A stretch of 5,131 nucleotides of DNA, taken from assembly GCA_023427925.1 (NCBI GenBank), contig JAEYZS010000197.1:1-5131 (forward strand). The letters are read 5' to 3'. Below are positions 3,822 to 5,131 of the stretch, piece after piece. A program made the position numbers and the translations under genes. This DNA is from Pseudomonadota bacterium. GTDB lineage: Bacteria; Bdellovibrionota; Bdellovibrionia; Bdellovibrionales; JAEYZS01. Position 1 is the stretch's first letter; the number at the start of each line of letters is the position of its first letter. A model generated the notes under the pieces. That model ran no database searches. It saw nothing but the letters and a program-made list of their open reading frames with translations, and was not told the origin of the DNA.

Positions 3822-5131
3822 AGATTTTCGTTCGGTTGAGTCTCAAGGCATTACCAATGACTGAGACAGAACTTAAACTCATTGCCACACTTGCGATCAT
3901 TGGACTTAATAGTAAGCCAAAGAATGGATATAAGAGACCGGCTGCCACTGGAACCCCTAAAAAATTATAAATAAAGGCAAAAAATAAATTCTCTCTAATG
4001 TTCTTCATCGTGGCTTTACTTAAATTTATGGCCTTTACAATTCCTAAAAGGTCACCTTTAACTAGCGTCACACCCGCACTCTGGATGGCCACATCTGTGC
4101 CGTGCCCCATGGCTATTCCCACATCCGAAATAGCGAGAGCCGGGGCATCATTCACACCATCACCAGCCATAGCGACTTTTTTTCCTTGCGCTTGAAGTTT
4201 TTTAATCACATCACTTTTTTGGTGTGGCAATACTTCAGCTTCAAAACTATCAATACCAAGTTTATTTGCGACTAGCTGAGCAGTTGTTTTGTGATCGCCC
4301 GTGAGCATGATCACTTGAATATTTTGTTTTTTTAGAGCTTTTATTGTCTCAAATGTCGTAGCTTTAATGGGATCAACTACACCAAACAGAGCAACAATTT
4401 TATTGTCTCTTGCCATATACATAACGGTTTGGCCTTCGCTCCTATAGTTTTCAACAATTGTTGAAACAGAGGAAGTATCTACGTTATTATCTTGCATGAG
4501 TTTTTGATTGCCGATGGCATACACGTGATCGTGATACTGACCCTTGATTCCTTTACCAGTGATCGATTGAAAATCTTCTACTTTGTCTAAAAGATTTATG
4601 CCTCTATCTTTGATGCCTTTAACAATTGCCTGTGCAAGTGGATGCTCGCTGGCTTGTTCTAAAAGTCCTGCGACTTTTAAAACTTCAGATTCATTAGCAC
4701 TATCAAAAATATCCACAGAGACTAATTTTGGTTTCCCTTCAGTCAAAGTTCCCGTTTTATCTACAACAAGAGTGTCTACTTTTTCTAAAATTTCTAAGCT
4801 CTCTGCATTTTTAATAAGTATTCCGTTTTGCGCACCTCTTCCTGTTCCCACCATGATCGACATAGGTGTTGCAAGACCTAAAGCGCAAGGGCAAGCAATT
4901 ATAAGTACTGCAACAGCATTAACAATTGCATGAGTGAGTTTTGGATCAGGCCCCCAAACACTCCATACAGCAAAAGTCAAAATTGCTACGACAATCACTC
5001 CAGGAACAAAGTAAGATGAGACAAGATCAGCAAGCTTCTGAATAGGAGCTCTACTTCTTTGCGCCTCACTTACCATTTTTACTATTTGAGAAAGCAAAGT
5101 ATCTGCACCCACTTTTTTAGCAATAATCACC
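3820..5131 (-). CDS. copA: Copper-translocating P1B-type ATPase, C-terminal 436 residues (N-terminus beyond window)
   Basis: This is an inner-membrane pump that uses ATP to export Cu(+) from the cytoplasm. The fragment begins at the end of the actuator domain and lacks the N-terminal metal-binding domain(s), the first membrane helices and the TGE loop, which would lie past 5131. Seen in order (fragment numbering): a membrane helix (about 40-59), a helix with the metal-binding CPC motif (80-82), the phosphorylation site DKTGTLT with Asp124, the nucleotide-domain HP motif (163-164) and GKGIKG (192-197), MLTGDH (275-280), and [10 protein letters not shown] (323-332). The last two helices carry Tyr388-Asn389 and Met417 with Ser420-Ser421. 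CPC plus YN plus MxxSS is the Cu(+)-specific (P1B-1) signature, as against Zn/Cd pumps. The apparent first codon, GTG at the edge, is internal. All catalytic residues in view are intact. The gene converges on the small gene, with 9 nt between stop codons. Confidence 0.95.
   Translation of the reverse strand, partial: VIIAKKVGADTLLSQIVKMVSEAQRSRAPIQKLADLVSSYFVPGVIVVAILTFAVWSVWGPDPKLTHAIVNAVAVLIIACPCALGLATPMSIMVGTGRGAQNGILIKNAESLEILEKVDTLVVDKTGTLTEGKPKLVSVDIFDSANESEVLKVAGLLEQASEHPLAQAIVKGIKDRGINLLDKVEDFQSITGKGIKGQYHDHVYAIGNQKLMQDNNVDTSSVSTIVENYRSEGQTVMYMARDNKIVALFGVVDPIKATTFETIKALKKQNIQVIMLTGDHKTTAQLVANKLGIDSFEAEVLPHQKSDVIKKLQAQGKKVAMAGDGVNDAPALAISDVGIAMGHGTDVAIQSAGVTLVKGDLLGIVKAINLSKATMKNIRENLFFAFIYNFLGVPVAAGLLYPFFGLLLSPMIASVAMSLSSVSVIGNALRLNRTKI

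Noticed and set aside
3998..4933. Two rightward frames (3998-4195 and 4583-4933) within copA
   Set aside because: Both are antisense to conserved P-type ATPase motifs and look like mirror products of them.
1..5131. CRISPR array, insertion sequence, toxin-antitoxin or defence system
   Set aside because: No spaced long repeats, transposase or integrase motifs, terminal inverted repeats or paired small toxin/antitoxin genes are visible in the window.

Overview
The window looks like chromosomal DNA of a moderately AT-rich Gram-negative bacterium. It encodes a lipoprotein with a typical lipobox, a Sec-exported hydrolase, a YbaN/DUF454 inner-membrane protein, a Cu(+)-type P-ATPase and a tRNA-Gln with encoded CCA. 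The lipoprotein has a Gly/Ser/Asp-Pro stalk followed by a six-cysteine module with an HGQS...CGxxCxSQxRxCNNG pattern. I associate that pattern with surface proteins of Bdellovibrio-like predatory bacteria (Bdellovibrionota). This is recollection of the family, not a search, so the taxonomic call is tentative.

Layout. 1-1373 (minus): N-terminal 457 residues of a lipoprotein with a right-handed beta-helix, cut off by the left edge. 1374-1611: divergent intergenic region with a good promoter for the rightward gene. 1612-1992 (plus): a 126-residue YbaN/DUF454 membrane protein. 1989-3014 (minus): an exported alpha/beta hydrolase. These two converge and share a TTAA in which both stop codons lie. 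3015-3321: intergenic, with the hydrolase promoter at one end and the tRNA promoter at the other. 3322-3396 (plus): tRNA-Gln(UUG). 3397-3621: non-coding, with a minus-strand-type terminator and two adjacent sets of helically phased short repeats (ATTTC x3 every 10 bp, then TGGTGACA x3 every 11 bp). 3622-3810 (plus): a small exported or membrane-anchored 62-residue protein with a strong ribosome binding site, whose stop codon lies inside its own terminator hairpin. 3820-5131 (minus): C-terminal 436 residues of a copper-translocating P1B-type ATPase (CopA), cut off by the right edge.

The genes do not form one pathway. The lipoprotein and the hydrolase both act outside the cytoplasm and would suit a bacterium that degrades or contacts external polymers. 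CopA exports copper, and the DUF454 protein is of unknown function. The least explained part is 3397-3821: the phased repeats just downstream of a tRNA gene, the small CX4C protein and its terminator, all facing copA. It could be an operator-controlled small gene or the scar of a tRNA-targeted integrating element. No integrase is visible in the window.
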